A stretch of 64,000 nt of DNA from Arthrobacter yangruifuii (GCF_009192775.1 NZ_VTFX01000005.1:248001-312000), one strand, 5' to 3'; positions 41,145 to 50,330 are shown, numbered from the stretch's first letter. The notes: generated by a model not told the origin, from the sequence alone. Made by a program: numbers and translations.

Positions 41145-42152
41145 ATGACGAACTCCGGTTTCAGCGGCGCACCTTCCAACGGCGTTCCCTCCAACGACGG
41201 CGCTCTCTCCAATGGCACAGCCCCCAACAGCACGAGTCCCGGCAGACTGAGCCCCAACGGCACCCCCATCGAGCTGGCGGCCGGCAGCTACCGGGCCACC
41301 ATTTATCCTGTGGGTGCCACGCTGGCGTCCCTGACCCGGGACGGCCGGCACCTGGTGCTGCCCCTGCCGGCTGACACGGTGCCGCACGCCTACACCGGCA
41401 AGGTGCTGATGCCCTGGCCGAACCGGATTGTCGGCGGACGCTACTCCTTCGAGGGGGCCGAGTACCAGGTGCCGGTCAACGAGCCCGAGACCGGAATGGC
41501 CCTGCACGGGCTGGTCTGCTGGGACGAGTGGACCGTCGCGGAGGCTTCCGCCGAGAAGGTGGTGCTGCGCCACCGGCTCATGGGCCAGCCGGGATATCCC
41601 TTCCCGCTGGAGCTCGAAGCCGGATACACGCTCGACGCCGAGACCGGGCTGCGGGTGGAACTGGCCGCCCGGAACGCAGGGGTGGCGCCCGCACCGTACG
41701 GCGTTTCAGCGCATCCCTATCTCACCGCGGACCTGGTGCCGGTGGACCGCTGCGTACTGCAGGTGCCGGCGGCACAGGTGCTCGGCGGTCCCGACCAGTC
41801 CGGCCGTCCGCTGGATCTGGCCGAACTGCGGGCCGCCGAGGGTACCGTGCTGGCCTTCGCCGCACCGGAACCAATCGGTTCCCGCACTGCGGACCACGCC
41901 TACACCGGACTGCCCGACGGCGCCTGGCAGGTGTCGCTCGTCGATCCGGAAACCGGCGTCGGGTCCGTGCTTTCCGCGGACGGCAAGGATGCGCCCTGGC
42001 TGCAGATCTACTCCGGCGAGCAGATGGGCCGTCTCGGCGTCGCCGTCGAACCGATGACCTGCCCGCCGGATGCCTTCAATTCCGGTGAGGACCTGATTGT
42101 GCTGGCACCCGGGGAAGAACACCGGCTGGCCTTCGGAATTTCGGGGCTCTAA
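41145..42152 (+). CDS. aldose 1-epimerase family protein
   Basis: 335 residues, ten bases after xylB. GalM-type mutarotase interconverting sugar anomers, here presumably xylose or related sugars. After an unusual Asn/Ser/Gly/Pro-rich first 40 residues come the fold motifs: VLMPWPNRIVGGRYSFEG (substrate Asn-Arg), ALHGLVCWDEW (His), GVSAHPYL (catalytic His-Pro-Tyr) and VEPMTCPPDAFNSGEDLIVL (catalytic Glu). The stop is followed by a weak 6-bp inverted repeat (AACCGG/CCGGTT), maybe a terminator. Confidence 0.92.
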   Translation: MTNSGFSGAPSNGVPSNDGALSNGTAPNSTSPGRLSPNGTPIELAAGSYRATIYPVGATLASLTRDGRHLVLPLPADTVPHAYTGKVLMPWPNRIVGGRYSFEGAEYQVPVNEPETGMALHGLVCWDEWTVAEASAEKVVLRHRLMGQPGYPFPLELEAGYTLDAETGLRVELAARNAGVAPAPYGVSAHPYLTADLVPVDRCVLQVPAAQVLGGPDQSGRPLDLAELRAAEGTVLAFAAPEPIGSRTADHAYTGLPDGAWQVSLVDPETGVGSVLSADGKDAPWLQIYSGEQMGRLGVAVEPMTCPPDAFNSGEDLIVLAPGEEHRLAFGISGL

Positions 42153-42275
42153 CCGGGAGCCCCTGTTTCCGGTTGCGCTTGTTTGATCCTCTTCATCTCG
42201 AGTCACTGTTTTAGATTCGTCAAAGACCGGCGTGTTCAGATCATCCAGAATGGCCTGTTGGCCTATTCTTTGTCG

Positions 42276-43292
42276 ATGGCATGGACTGAACCGCATTATT
42301 CAAAAGGCGAAATCAAACGGGCTGGGTTCGTTCTTATCGATCCCACAGCGACCAGCACTCAACGCCGAGACGCTATCGCTGTAGTTAATAATTGGCGGTC
42401 CGCACATGGGTTCCCTCTAAACACGCTTCAAATCAGCCTCCGAAAGAAAGCTACAGACGTCGACGCCAATGCTTTGGTGGCACAGCGCATAAAACGACTC
42501 CCCTCCATTATCGGAAAACTCGAACGCTACCCCTCTATGAACGTATCGAGGATGCAGGATCTTGGGGGATGTCGAGCCGTCCTTGCAGACATAGATGCCG
42601 TGAACGCAGTTGTAGACAAGTTTCTGGTCTCTCGACACAAACATCGGCTTATTCGTCAAGATGATTATTTGAGTACACCGAAGAGTTCTGGCTATCGGGG
42701 TGTGCACCTCGTCTATGCTTACAACAGTGACCGTGGGGAGACTTGGAACAACCTCTCGGTTGAAGTTCAAGTCCGAACTCAATTGCAACACGCATGGGCA
42801 ACGGCGGTTGAAACGGTTGGCCTATTCACCAATCAGGCATTAAAGTCCAGCATGGGTGAGGACAAGTGGCTGAGGTTCTTCCAGGTAATGAGTTCAGCAA
42901 TTGCGTTGAGAGAGAACCAACCTGTAGTCGGTGGAACAAGCACCAGCGCGCAGGTACTTAAAGCCGAACTCCAAACTCTGGCGACTGAACTGGATGTTAT
43001 TGGACGACTTCAAGGCTATGCGAATCTACTTCAGGAGACCGAGCAGCATGTAGCTGGGGCGAAGTTTGTTTTGTTGACACTCGACATTCCAAACAGCAAG
43101 GTCACAATCACTGGATACACGAAACAGAACGACGCGGCTGCAGCGTACGACGAAGAGGAAGCACGGTCCGATTCTAGTATCGATGTCGTGCTGGTTTCGG
43201 TCGGTTCGATTGCGGGGCTTCGGTCCGCCTATCCCAACTACTTCCTCGACACCACCCGCTTCGTATCGGTCCTTCAAGAAACTCTGGAGTAG
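42276..43292 (+). CDS. RelA/SpoT-domain protein (putative accessory (p)ppGpp/alarmone synthetase)
   Basis: 338 residues; single synthetase domain without the hydrolase, TGS or ACT domains of Rel. Catalytic motifs are intact: QRIKRLPSIIGKLER (about 70-84), SRMQDLGGCRAV (Asp 95), Tyr 131 and PKSSGYRGVH (Lys 136, His 144), and VEVQVRTQLQHAWA (Glu 163, Arg 167). The N-terminal 70 residues (KRAGFVLIDP ... NNWRSAHGFPLNT) are typical of a distinct family of stand-alone RelA/SpoT proteins. Composition is much more AT-rich than the flanking xyl genes, so horizontal transfer is likely. It could make (p)ppGpp or a toxic adenosine alarmone as in ToxSAS/CapRel; no antitoxin gene is obvious beside it. Confidence 0.85.
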   Translation: MAWTEPHYSKGEIKRAGFVLIDPTATSTQRRDAIAVVNNWRSAHGFPLNTLQISLRKKATDVDANALVAQRIKRLPSIIGKLERYPSMNVSRMQDLGGCRAVLADIDAVNAVVDKFLVSRHKHRLIRQDDYLSTPKSSGYRGVHLVYAYNSDRGETWNNLSVEVQVRTQLQHAWATAVETVGLFTNQALKSSMGEDKWLRFFQVMSSAIALRENQPVVGGTSTSAQVLKAELQTLATELDVIGRLQGYANLLQETEQHVAGAKFVLLTLDIPNSKVTITGYTKQNDAAAAYDEEEARSDSSIDVVLVSVGSIAGLRSAYPNYFLDTTRFVSVLQETLE

Positions 43293-43350
43293 TGCGTCCC
43301 TTCGGCTTGAAGCGACTTGCTCGGTTTCAACTGGGAACGGAGGGTTTCCT

Positions 43351-43619
43351 TTAGGCCAACTGCTTCTGCAGGAACGCCAGCGCCGCGGCGTCGTCCTCGA
43401 TGGCTCCGGCTCGTCCCCAGTGAACGGCCACACCTTCAGTTCCTTCGCCCGGCGTAGGCATTGTACGCGTGCGCAGACCGTGGACGGGGGAATGATGGTG
43501 TTCATCAGCGCCATCGCGAACAGCCGGTTCCGCCCGCACCACGACGACGTCCCTGACAGGGAGCGCATGGCCTTCACAGCCCTGACCGCATCGGTGAATA
43601 GCCGCTGGTAGTAATAGGT
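43351..43619 (-). pseudogene. broken second copy of the acetylxylan esterase gene
   Basis: The minus strand reads TYYYQRLFTDAVRAVKAMRS then LSG, followed after a large deletion by RNRLFAMALMNTIIPPSTV and KELKVWPF, then in another frame AALAFLQKQLA and a stop at 43351. Each piece aligns to the intact esterase at 43800-44792 (TYYYRRLITDAVRAVEAMRS, FSVGLMDTTTPPSTV, KELSVWPF, AALAFLRRQLA). The catalytic Ser region and N-terminal half are gone. The intergenic stretch 43293-43350 holds nothing else. Confidence 0.85.
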
Positions 43620-43673
43620 CTAGCGGCCGAAGCGCTCCCCCGAGATTGACACTTAGGCGAGTGGTGGTCGCTC

Positions 43674-43720
43674 CCGGTCTTCATCCCTGTGGCCGGATAT
43701 GCCACGGGGATGAAGACCGG
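43674..43720. repeat. long near-perfect hairpin
   Basis: Arms CCGGTCTTCATCCC (43674-43687) and GGGATGAAGACCGG (43707-43720) pair perfectly; inside, GTGGC (43689-43693) pairs with GCCAC (43701-43705), leaving a seven-base loop and one mismatch. It lies between the broken and intact esterase genes. No T-run follows on either strand, so it may be a factor-assisted terminator or a mobile hairpin. Confidence 0.8.
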
Positions 43721-43799
43721 CTGAACTGCCTACTCCTGGGAAAGGTTACAACAGCCGGCTGTCTGCTTTAGCTCTGATGTCTGCGAGATAGCTGGCTGG

Positions 43800-44792
43800 C
43801 TAACCTGCCAGCTGCCTGCGCAGGAACGCCAGCGCGGCGAGCTCGTCCTCGCTGCCCCCGGCCTCGTGCTGGTTGAAGGGCCAGACGGAAAGCTCCTTTG
43901 GCCCGGCATAGGTGTTGTAGGCGGCATACACCGTGGACGGGGGAGTGGTGGTATCCATCAGGCCCACCGAGAACAGCGCCGGTGCGGAAGCACGCGGCAC
44001 CAGGTTCACGACGTCGAAATAGCGCAGCGCCTGCATGACCTGCTGCACTGCCTCGCGCTGCATGGACAGGAAATCGGTGATTTCCCGGTACGGATAGGCA
44101 TCGGTAACGGTCAGCGCCCGCGGAAAGTCCGAGAGGAACGGCACCAGGGCGACGACGGCGGCCACCTCCGGGCACAGCGAGGCAGCCGCCAGAGCCAGCC
44201 CGCCGCCCTGGCTCATCCCCAGCACCGCCACCCGGTCCGGATCCACCGGCGCCAAACCCCTGCCGGACAGTGAACGCATGGCCTCCACCGCCCGGACGGC
44301 ATCGGTGATCAGCCGGCGGTAATAATACGTCTGCGGATTAAGCACCCCGCGGGTCATCATCCCCGGAACCTGGGGACCGGCGCTGCCGGCGGCATCCGGC
44401 GTCGTGCCCTTGCTCCAGCCGGCACCCTGCCCGCGGGTGTCCATCTGCAGGTGCGCGAATCCGGCCGAAGCCCAGAACAGGCTCTCGTGTGCCTCGCCCC
44501 GGCCGCCGCCGTAGCCCACATACTGCACCACCCCGGGCAGCTGCCCGTCGCCGCGGATGCTCCGGGCAGGCAGCCGCAGCCAGGCCCGGATCGGGTCACC
44601 GCCGAAGCCAGGGAACACCACGTCATAGACCTCAACCGTCTGCAGCCCGCTGGGGAAGGGGGTGGCCTCCACCTCCAGGGGATGTACGCGCGCTTCCGCC
44701 AAGGTGTCCGCCCAGAACCCGTCCAGGTCCTCCGGAGCGCTGGTGCTGCCGCGGTAAGTGGCAAGTTCTTCGGCGGGCAGGTCGTAATACAT
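43800..44792 (-). CDS. acetylxylan esterase (AXE1/cephalosporin-C deacetylase family)
   Basis: 330 residues, no signal peptide, so probably acts on imported acetylated xylo-oligosaccharides. Alpha/beta hydrolase with the nucleophile in GMSQGG (Ser 194), Asp in VGLMDTTTPP (Asp 280) and His in FNQHEAGG (His 309); QYVGYGGGRGE forms the oxyanion region and MDTRGQG is typical of the family. Downstream gene of the GH3/ABC cluster on the minus strand, 48 bases after the glycosidase. A decayed duplicate lies just downstream. Confidence 0.92.
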   Translation of the reverse strand: MYYDLPAEELATYRGSTSAPEDLDGFWADTLAEARVHPLEVEATPFPSGLQTVEVYDVVFPGFGGDPIRAWLRLPARSIRGDGQLPGVVQYVGYGGGRGEAHESLFWASAGFAHLQMDTRGQGAGWSKGTTPDAAGSAGPQVPGMMTRGVLNPQTYYYRRLITDAVRAVEAMRSLSGRGLAPVDPDRVAVLGMSQGGGLALAAASLCPEVAAVVALVPFLSDFPRALTVTDAYPYREITDFLSMQREAVQQVMQALRYFDVVNLVPRASAPALFSVGLMDTTTPPSTVYAAYNTYAGPKELSVWPFNQHEAGGSEDELAALAFLRRQLAG

Positions 44793-44840
44793 GTGGCTCC
44801 CGGGTGTCGGAGGGGTGCAGGCGGTGCGGGTTGGTGCGGC

Positions 44841-47204
44841 TCAATCCAGCGGGCTCACCTCCGCCGGGCAATGCAGCCGTCTGGTGTGATCCACCTCCCG
44901 CACGGTACCGGTCAGGGTAACACCGGCCGTTGCCCGGATATCAGTGCTTGAGACGCCCAGCCGCAGCTCCAGTTCACCCGGTTCCACAATCCGCACCCCG
45001 TTCCGGCCGGTGAAGGACGCGGCGTCGGCGGGCACGGCAAAGCTCACCCGCGCGGAAGCCCCGGCAGCCAGCGGCACCCGGGCGAATCCGGCCAGACGCT
45101 GCATCGGGCGGACCACCGACGCCACCGGATCGTGCAGATAGAGCTGGACCACTTCGACGCCGTCGCGTGCGCCCGTGTTGGCCACCGTGACGGAGACGGA
45201 TGTTTCGCCGTCGACGCCGAACTCGGCCGGACCCTCCAGGGCAAACCCGGACCACTCGAAGCTGCTGTAGGACAGCCCGTGGCCGAAGGCGAAGGCGGGG
45301 GTGGGGTCGATGCTGGACACGTCGCTGGTCTGTGCCAGCGGCGCGGCCAGATAGGTGGACGGCTGCGCGCCGGGGGAGGCCGGCACGCTGACCGGCAGCC
45401 GGCCGCTGGGATTGACGCGGCCGCTCAGGACTCCGGCGATGGCCGGGCCGCCCTCTTCGCCCGGGAAGAACGCGTGCACAACCGCCGCGGCGTCGGCTGA
45501 TGCGCGGCCCAGGGCATACGGCCGGCCGGTGAGCAGCACCAGCACCACGGGGACCCCGGTATCCATCAGGGTTTCCAGCAGCTGCTGCTGGACGCCGGGC
45601 AGGACCAGCGACTCGGTGTCGCAGCCCTCGCCGCTGGTGCCGCGGCCGAACAGCCCGGACCGGTCGCCCAGCACGGCCACCACCACATCGGCGTCCCGGG
45701 CGGCGGCCACCGCGCCGGCGAAGCCGTCCGTCTCCGGCCCGTCCACAGTGCAGCCCGCGGTGACGGTGATGGAGCTGTCCGGGAACTCCGCGCGCAGCGA
45801 CGCCGCGACGGTGGGCAGCTCGATGCCGGCCGCCACTTCCGGGTGCTGCACGCCCACGTGCGCGGGGAAGGAATAGCAGCCCAGGAACGCCATCGGGTTA
45901 TCGGCATTGGGTCCGACGACGGCGATGCGTCCCGGCGCCGTCAGCGGCAGGATGCCGTTGTTGGCGGTGAGGATGAGGGCCTGTTCGGCGACCTCCGCGG
46001 CCAGGGACCGGTTTTCCGGACGGTCCAGATCCACCGAGCCCCGCACGGAGGCAGGATCCTCGGGATCCAGTCCGGCCAGGGCCGCGGGCACCGGGGACCA
46101 GTCCGGGTCCAGCAGGCCCAGTTCAATCTTCTGGGTCAGGACCCGCAGTACAGCGGTGTCGATCACGGATTCGTCCAGGCGTCCGGCTTCGAGTTCGGCC
46201 AACAGGTGGTCGCCGAAGGCATCCACGGTGGGCAGTTCCACGTCCACGCCTGCGGTCAGCGCCGCAGCGGCGGCCTCTCCGAGGGAGCCGGCCACCCGGT
46301 GCAGTTCCATGAGGAAGCTGATGCCGAAGTAATCGGCCACTACCGTCCCGTCGAAGCCCCACGTTTCGCGGAGCAGGCCGGTGAGCAGGGAACGGTCGGC
46401 GGCGGAGGGAACGCCGTCGATATCCGTGTAGGCATGCATGACCGAGCGCACCCCGGACTCCTGCACGGCCATTTCGAACGGCACCAACAGCACATCGGCG
46501 CGCTCGCGCATACCGACGGAAACCGGGGCTAGGTTGCGGCCGGCCTTGGACGCGGAATAGCCCACGAAATGCTTCAAGGTCGCCACCACGCCCGAGCCTT
46601 CCAGCCCGCGGATGTAGGCGGAGGCGATGCTGCCCACCAGATAGGGGTCTTCGCCGATAGTTTCCTCCACCCGCCCCCAGCGGGCGTCGCGGACGACGTC
46701 GAGCACCGGGGCAAGCCCCTGGTGCACACCGACCGAGCGCATGTCGGTGCCGATGGCGGCGCCGATCCGTCCGATCAGCTCCGGGTTGAACGTGGCGCCC
46801 CAGGACAGGGGCACCGGATACGCCGTGGCGCCCCAGGCCGCGAATCCGGCCAGGCATTCCTCGTGGGCCATGGCGGGGATGCCGAACCGGTTGGACTCGG
46901 CGATCCGCTGCTGGGTGCGCATCAGGGACAGGGCGCCCATGCCGGCGTCGACGGGAACAGTACCGAAAGGCCGGGTGAGCTGGCCCAGGCCGGAGGGCAG
47001 CAAGTCCTCCAGCGGGACGGGTTCCTTCATATCGTGCTGGTGGGGTGCTACCTGGCCGCCTTCGCTGGAGGCGCCTACCCAGACGCCGAAGAGCTGGGCC
47101 ACCTTCTCCCGCAGTGTCATCTGTTCCGCCAGCCGGGCGGCGCGCTCGCGGTCGGGCAGGGAGGTGTCCCGCCAGGGGAGGTGCTGAACTGTTGTTTCTG
47201 TCAT
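44841..47204 (-). CDS. glycoside hydrolase family 3 protein (beta-xylosidase/beta-glucosidase)
   Basis: 787 residues. GH3 catalytic barrel with ARWGRVEETIGEDPYLVG (about 174-191), TLKHFVGYSA (209-218) and the nucleophile Asp in GTVVADYFGIS (Asp 291); then the alpha/beta-sandwich domain (ILTANNGILPLTAPGRIAVV ...) and a C-terminal fibronectin-III-like domain. No signal peptide, so it acts in the cytoplasm on imported oligosaccharides. Next to an acetylxylan esterase and a sugar importer, beta-xylosidase or arabinosidase activity is more likely than glucosidase; this is inference from context. Two bases separate it from the permease gene. Confidence 0.93.
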   Translation of the reverse strand: MTETTVQHLPWRDTSLPDRERAARLAEQMTLREKVAQLFGVWVGASSEGGQVAPHQHDMKEPVPLEDLLPSGLGQLTRPFGTVPVDAGMGALSLMRTQQRIAESNRFGIPAMAHEECLAGFAAWGATAYPVPLSWGATFNPELIGRIGAAIGTDMRSVGVHQGLAPVLDVVRDARWGRVEETIGEDPYLVGSIASAYIRGLEGSGVVATLKHFVGYSASKAGRNLAPVSVGMRERADVLLVPFEMAVQESGVRSVMHAYTDIDGVPSAADRSLLTGLLRETWGFDGTVVADYFGISFLMELHRVAGSLGEAAAAALTAGVDVELPTVDAFGDHLLAELEAGRLDESVIDTAVLRVLTQKIELGLLDPDWSPVPAALAGLDPEDPASVRGSVDLDRPENRSLAAEVAEQALILTANNGILPLTAPGRIAVVGPNADNPMAFLGCYSFPAHVGVQHPEVAAGIELPTVAASLRAEFPDSSITVTAGCTVDGPETDGFAGAVAAARDADVVVAVLGDRSGLFGRGTSGEGCDTESLVLPGVQQQLLETLMDTGVPVVLVLLTGRPYALGRASADAAAVVHAFFPGEEGGPAIAGVLSGRVNPSGRLPVSVPASPGAQPSTYLAAPLAQTSDVSSIDPTPAFAFGHGLSYSSFEWSGFALEGPAEFGVDGETSVSVTVANTGARDGVEVVQLYLHDPVASVVRPMQRLAGFARVPLAAGASARVSFAVPADAASFTGRNGVRIVEPGELELRLGVSSTDIRATAGVTLTGTVREVDHTRRLHCPAEVSPLD

Positions 47205-47206
47205 GT

Positions 47207-48025
47207 CTACTTTCCGCCAACGCCCATAAGGCCCTGGACCAGCGCACGGCGCGCAAAGAGGTACACCAGCAGGACCGGAACCATGGAGAGCATCACTGCG
47301 GCGAGGATGCCCGGCACGTTGATGCCGTACTGGGTTTGGAAGTTGAAGAGGCCGAGGGTGATGACCTTGGTGGACTCCGACTGGGTAAGGATCAACGGCA
47401 GCAGGAACCCGTTCCAGCCCTGCAGCGCGGCGAAGACCGCAATCGTGGACAGTCCGCCCTTGGACAGCGGCAGTACCAGGCGCAGGAAGGTGCGTGCGGT
47501 GCTGGCTCCATCCACGGACATGGCCTCGTACAGCTCGGGGGTGATGTCCCGCATGGTTCCGGACAGGATCAGCGTGCAGATCGGCAGCGCGAAGGCGGCC
47601 GTGGGCAGGATGATGCCCAGCAGCGTGTCATACAGGCCCACCGAGTTGATCAGGTAGAACATCGGCACAATCACTGCCTGGACCGGAATGGCCAGCCCGA
47701 GCAGGAAGAACCGGAAGATCAGCGTGGTGCCGCGGGACTGGCTGCGCACAATCGCGTAGGACAGGGGCGGCACCACCAGCAGAACGATGCCGACTACGCC
47801 GGCCGTGACCAGGAAGGTGTTCAGGAAGTACTTGCCGAAACCGCTGTCGAAGACCAGCAGGAAGTTCTCGAAGGTCAGGCTGGTGGGGACGGACAGCGGC
47901 CCGTTGGCGCTGAACTCGGTGCGGCTCTGCACGCTGGCGGCCACCATGACATACAGCGGCAGGGCCACGATCAGGAGCCAGACGGTGACCGCGGCGCCGG
48001 CAATGTAATTGGGACGGGTACGCAT
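47207..48025 (-). CDS. carbohydrate ABC transporter permease (MalG-type)
   Basis: 272 residues with six membrane helices and the EAA loop YEAMSVDGASTARTFLRLVLPL that contacts the ATPase. Begins MRTRPNYIAG; ATG overlaps the stop of the other permease (TGATG). Works with the permease and binding protein that precede it. No ATPase gene is present, so it must share a housekeeping MsmK/UgpC-type ATPase, as is usual for these actinobacterial importers. Confidence 0.93.
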   Translation of the reverse strand: MRTRPNYIAGAAVTVWLLIVALPLYVMVAASVQSRTEFSANGPLSVPTSLTFENFLLVFDSGFGKYFLNTFLVTAGVVGIVLLVVPPLSYAIVRSQSRGTTLIFRFFLLGLAIPVQAVIVPMFYLINSVGLYDTLLGIILPTAAFALPICTLILSGTMRDITPELYEAMSVDGASTARTFLRLVLPLSKGGLSTIAVFAALQGWNGFLLPLILTQSESTKVITLGLFNFQTQYGINVPGILAAVMLSMVPVLLVYLFARRALVQGLMGVGGK

Positions 48026-48975
48026 CAGAGTCCCTCCATGGTGCTGCGCATTTTGTCGTAGCCGGAAGCCTTGACCATGATCAGGGAAATGGCGGTGGCG
48101 ACGATTACCAGAACCAGGGCAATGGCGGAGCCCATGCCGAAGTTGTAGCGGCGGAACGCCTCTTCGTACATGTAGAAGGCGGTGATGGTGGTGTCCGTTC
48201 CTGGCCCGCCGTTGGTCAGGATCAGCACCGTTTCGAAGGTGGTCAGCCCGCCTACCACCATGAGGATCACGGAAGTGATGATGCTGTTGCGCAGCTGCGG
48301 GAGGGTGATGCTGAAGAACTGCCGCGCCCTGCCCGCTCCGTCGATTTCCGCGGCCTGGTACAGCACCGGGGGAACGGACTTGGCGGCGCCCTGGTAGATC
48401 AGCGTGTGGAAGGGCGTGAACTGCCACATGCCCACGAAGATGATGACGCCGATGGCGGTGGACTGGTGGCCGAAGAGGTTGCCGTCCCCGAACAGCCATT
48501 TCAGCTGGGCCGGAACACCGAAGTTCGGGTCCAGCAGGGCACGCCACAGCACCGAGATGGCAGCGGAGGAGAGCAGCAGCGGCAGGAAGAAGATGGCACT
48601 GAGGACGGCGCGGTTACGCTGCGGGCCGGAGGCCCAGACGCCCAGCAGGATACTGACCGGGGTCTGCGTGGCGACACCGAGGACGATGAACAGCACGCTG
48701 AGCCACAGGCTCTTGAGCATGACCGAATCGCCCGCGAGCGTCTGCCAGTTCTCCAGGCCGACGAACTTGGGATCCCCGAGTCCCGTCCAGGTCATGAAGG
48801 ACAGGACGACGACGGCGATCAGCGGCACCACGGCGAAGAGCAGGAAGAAGATGGTGGCCGGCAGGGTCCAGGCAAGGCCCGGACGGTTGAGCCGGGCCCG
48901 GCCGGCCCGCACCGGACGACCCTTGGCAGGGTTGTCCGGTGCGGCCGGAGGCCGGGGTGGAAGCAGAGTGGTCAT
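48025..48975 (-). CDS. carbohydrate ABC transporter permease (MalF-type)
   Basis: 316 residues. Basic, Pro-rich N-terminus, then six helices; the EAA loop reads YQAAEIDGAGRARQFFSITL. Typical partner of MalG-type permeases. Separated from the binding-protein gene by 21 bases. Substrate is inferred to be xylo-oligosaccharides from the glycosidase and esterase genes downstream. Confidence 0.93.
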   Translation of the reverse strand: MTTLLPPRPPAAPDNPAKGRPVRAGRARLNRPGLAWTLPATIFFLLFAVVPLIAVVVLSFMTWTGLGDPKFVGLENWQTLAGDSVMLKSLWLSVLFIVLGVATQTPVSILLGVWASGPQRNRAVLSAIFFLPLLLSSAAISVLWRALLDPNFGVPAQLKWLFGDGNLFGHQSTAIGVIIFVGMWQFTPFHTLIYQGAAKSVPPVLYQAAEIDGAGRARQFFSITLPQLRNSIITSVILMVVGGLTTFETVLILTNGGPGTDTTITAFYMYEEAFRRYNFGMGSAIALVLVIVATAISLIMVKASGYDKMRSTMEGL

Positions 48976-48996
48976 GGTCTCTGGCCTTCGGTCCGG

Positions 48997-50304
48997 CTAC
49001 TTCTTCAGCGACTGCATGGCGGCAATAAAGCCGTCTTCGTCGATGCTTCCGGCGAAGAAGTCGGCAACAGCGCTGTGGATGGTGGGTGTTGCGGCCGGCG
49101 GGTAGGCCTGGTCCCAGGACAGCTGGAAGTTGGGCGCATCCTGCACCAGTCCGAACTGGAACCGGGCGTAATCCGGATCAGCGGCCTGGTCCAGGAACTG
49201 CTCCGTGCTGGTGGTGGTGGGCAGGTTGCCGATGGACATCTGCTCCTGTACGAACTCATCCGAGTACATCAGCTTCAGGAAGTCACGTGCGGCGTCGGGG
49301 TACTTGGTGTCCTTCAGCACGGAGTAGTAGTTGTTGGTGTTGCCCACCAGGTTCGCTGCGTCACCCTTGCCGCCCTCGATCGCGGGGAAGGCGCTCCAGC
49401 CCAGGCTGTTTGCCACGAAGTCGGGGTTGGTGTCCTGGATAGTGGAGTACTCCCAGGAGCCCATGAGTTCGAAGCCGGCCTGTCCGCCGGCGAGCAGTGC
49501 GGGGGAGCCGCCGTCGGTGAACTTCACGGACTGGAAGTTGGTGCCGAAGGCTCCGGCATCCACCAGCTCGCGCAGCATGCCCAGGGATTCCTTGCTTTCG
49601 TCGGATTCCCAGACGTCGGTCTCGCCGTCAATTGCGCTCTGGAAGAGTTCCGGCCCGGCCACGCGGTCGTAGACGTAGGAGAACCACATCTGGGTGGGCC
49701 ATTCGTCTCCGCCACCCAGGGCGATGGGGGTCTTGCCGGCCGCCTTGAGCTTATCGACGTCCTCGAGCAGCTCATCCCAGGTCGCCGGGGCTTCGTCGAT
49801 GCCCGCTTCCGCCAGCACTTCCTTGTTGTGGAAAAGCATCACGGGCTGGGTTCCGCGCATCGGCACACCGTACGGGGTGCCGTCCACCGTTGCGACGTCG
49901 AACACCGAGGGAAGGAAAGCGTCCTTGAGCTGGGGATCCTCCTCGATGAAGTCATCCAGCGGCATCAACAGATCAGCGTCCACGAAGTCGGAGATGCTGC
50001 CGCCGCCCCAGTTGAAGAAGATGTCCGGTGCTGCGTCGGTGCTCATGACCGTCTGGAGCTTCTGCTGGTATTCGGCGCCGGGGATGGTGTCCAGCACCAC
50101 CTTGACGTCGGAGGTCTCATTGAACTTTTCGACCATGGCGGTCTCGACGTCGTTGCTCGCGTCGCCGTAAACCAGGACATGGAGTTCATTTTCGGGACGG
50201 TCGGAGGCGGCGGAATCGCCGCCTCCGCAGCCGGCCAGTGTGAGGCCGATGGCCAGCATGCTGGCGGCGGCCAGGACCGGAGTCCGGGGCGAGGGTTTGT
50301 TCAT
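48997..50304 (-). CDS. sugar-binding lipoprotein of ABC importer
   Basis: 435 residues. Signal peptide with lipobox LTLAGC (Cys 26), then a family 1 extracellular solute-binding fold: LHVLVYGDASNDVETAMVEKF, PDIFFNWGGGSISDFVDADL, GVPMRGTQPVMLFHNKEVLAEAG and WDELLEDVDKLKAAGKTPIA. It captures the oligosaccharide outside the cell and delivers it to the two permeases. First gene of its operon, controlled by the palindrome at 50318-50330. Confidence 0.94.
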   Translation of the reverse strand: MNKPSPRTPVLAAASMLAIGLTLAGCGGGDSAASDRPENELHVLVYGDASNDVETAMVEKFNETSDVKVVLDTIPGAEYQQKLQTVMSTDAAPDIFFNWGGGSISDFVDADLLMPLDDFIEEDPQLKDAFLPSVFDVATVDGTPYGVPMRGTQPVMLFHNKEVLAEAGIDEAPATWDELLEDVDKLKAAGKTPIALGGGDEWPTQMWFSYVYDRVAGPELFQSAIDGETDVWESDESKESLGMLRELVDAGAFGTNFQSVKFTDGGSPALLAGGQAGFELMGSWEYSTIQDTNPDFVANSLGWSAFPAIEGGKGDAANLVGNTNNYYSVLKDTKYPDAARDFLKLMYSDEFVQEQMSIGNLPTTTSTEQFLDQAADPDYARFQFGLVQDAPNFQLSWDQAYPPAATPTIHSAVADFFAGSIDEDGFIAAMQSLKK

Positions 50305-50317
50305 CGTTGAACACCTT

Positions 50318-50330
50318 CCGAAAGTTTCGG
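50318..50330. promoter_or_regulatory. LacI-type operator
   Basis: CCGAAA-G-TTTCGG, a perfect palindrome 13 bases before the binding-protein start codon on the minus strand. A second partial site CGAAAGTTAC follows at 50339. GAAANTTTC-type palindromes fit LacI regulators of xylan genes in actinomycetes. Confidence 0.7.

Noticed and set aside
48406-50310. 634-codon frame opposite the ABC importer genes
   Set aside because: Antisense of the binding-protein and permease genes; no family motif.
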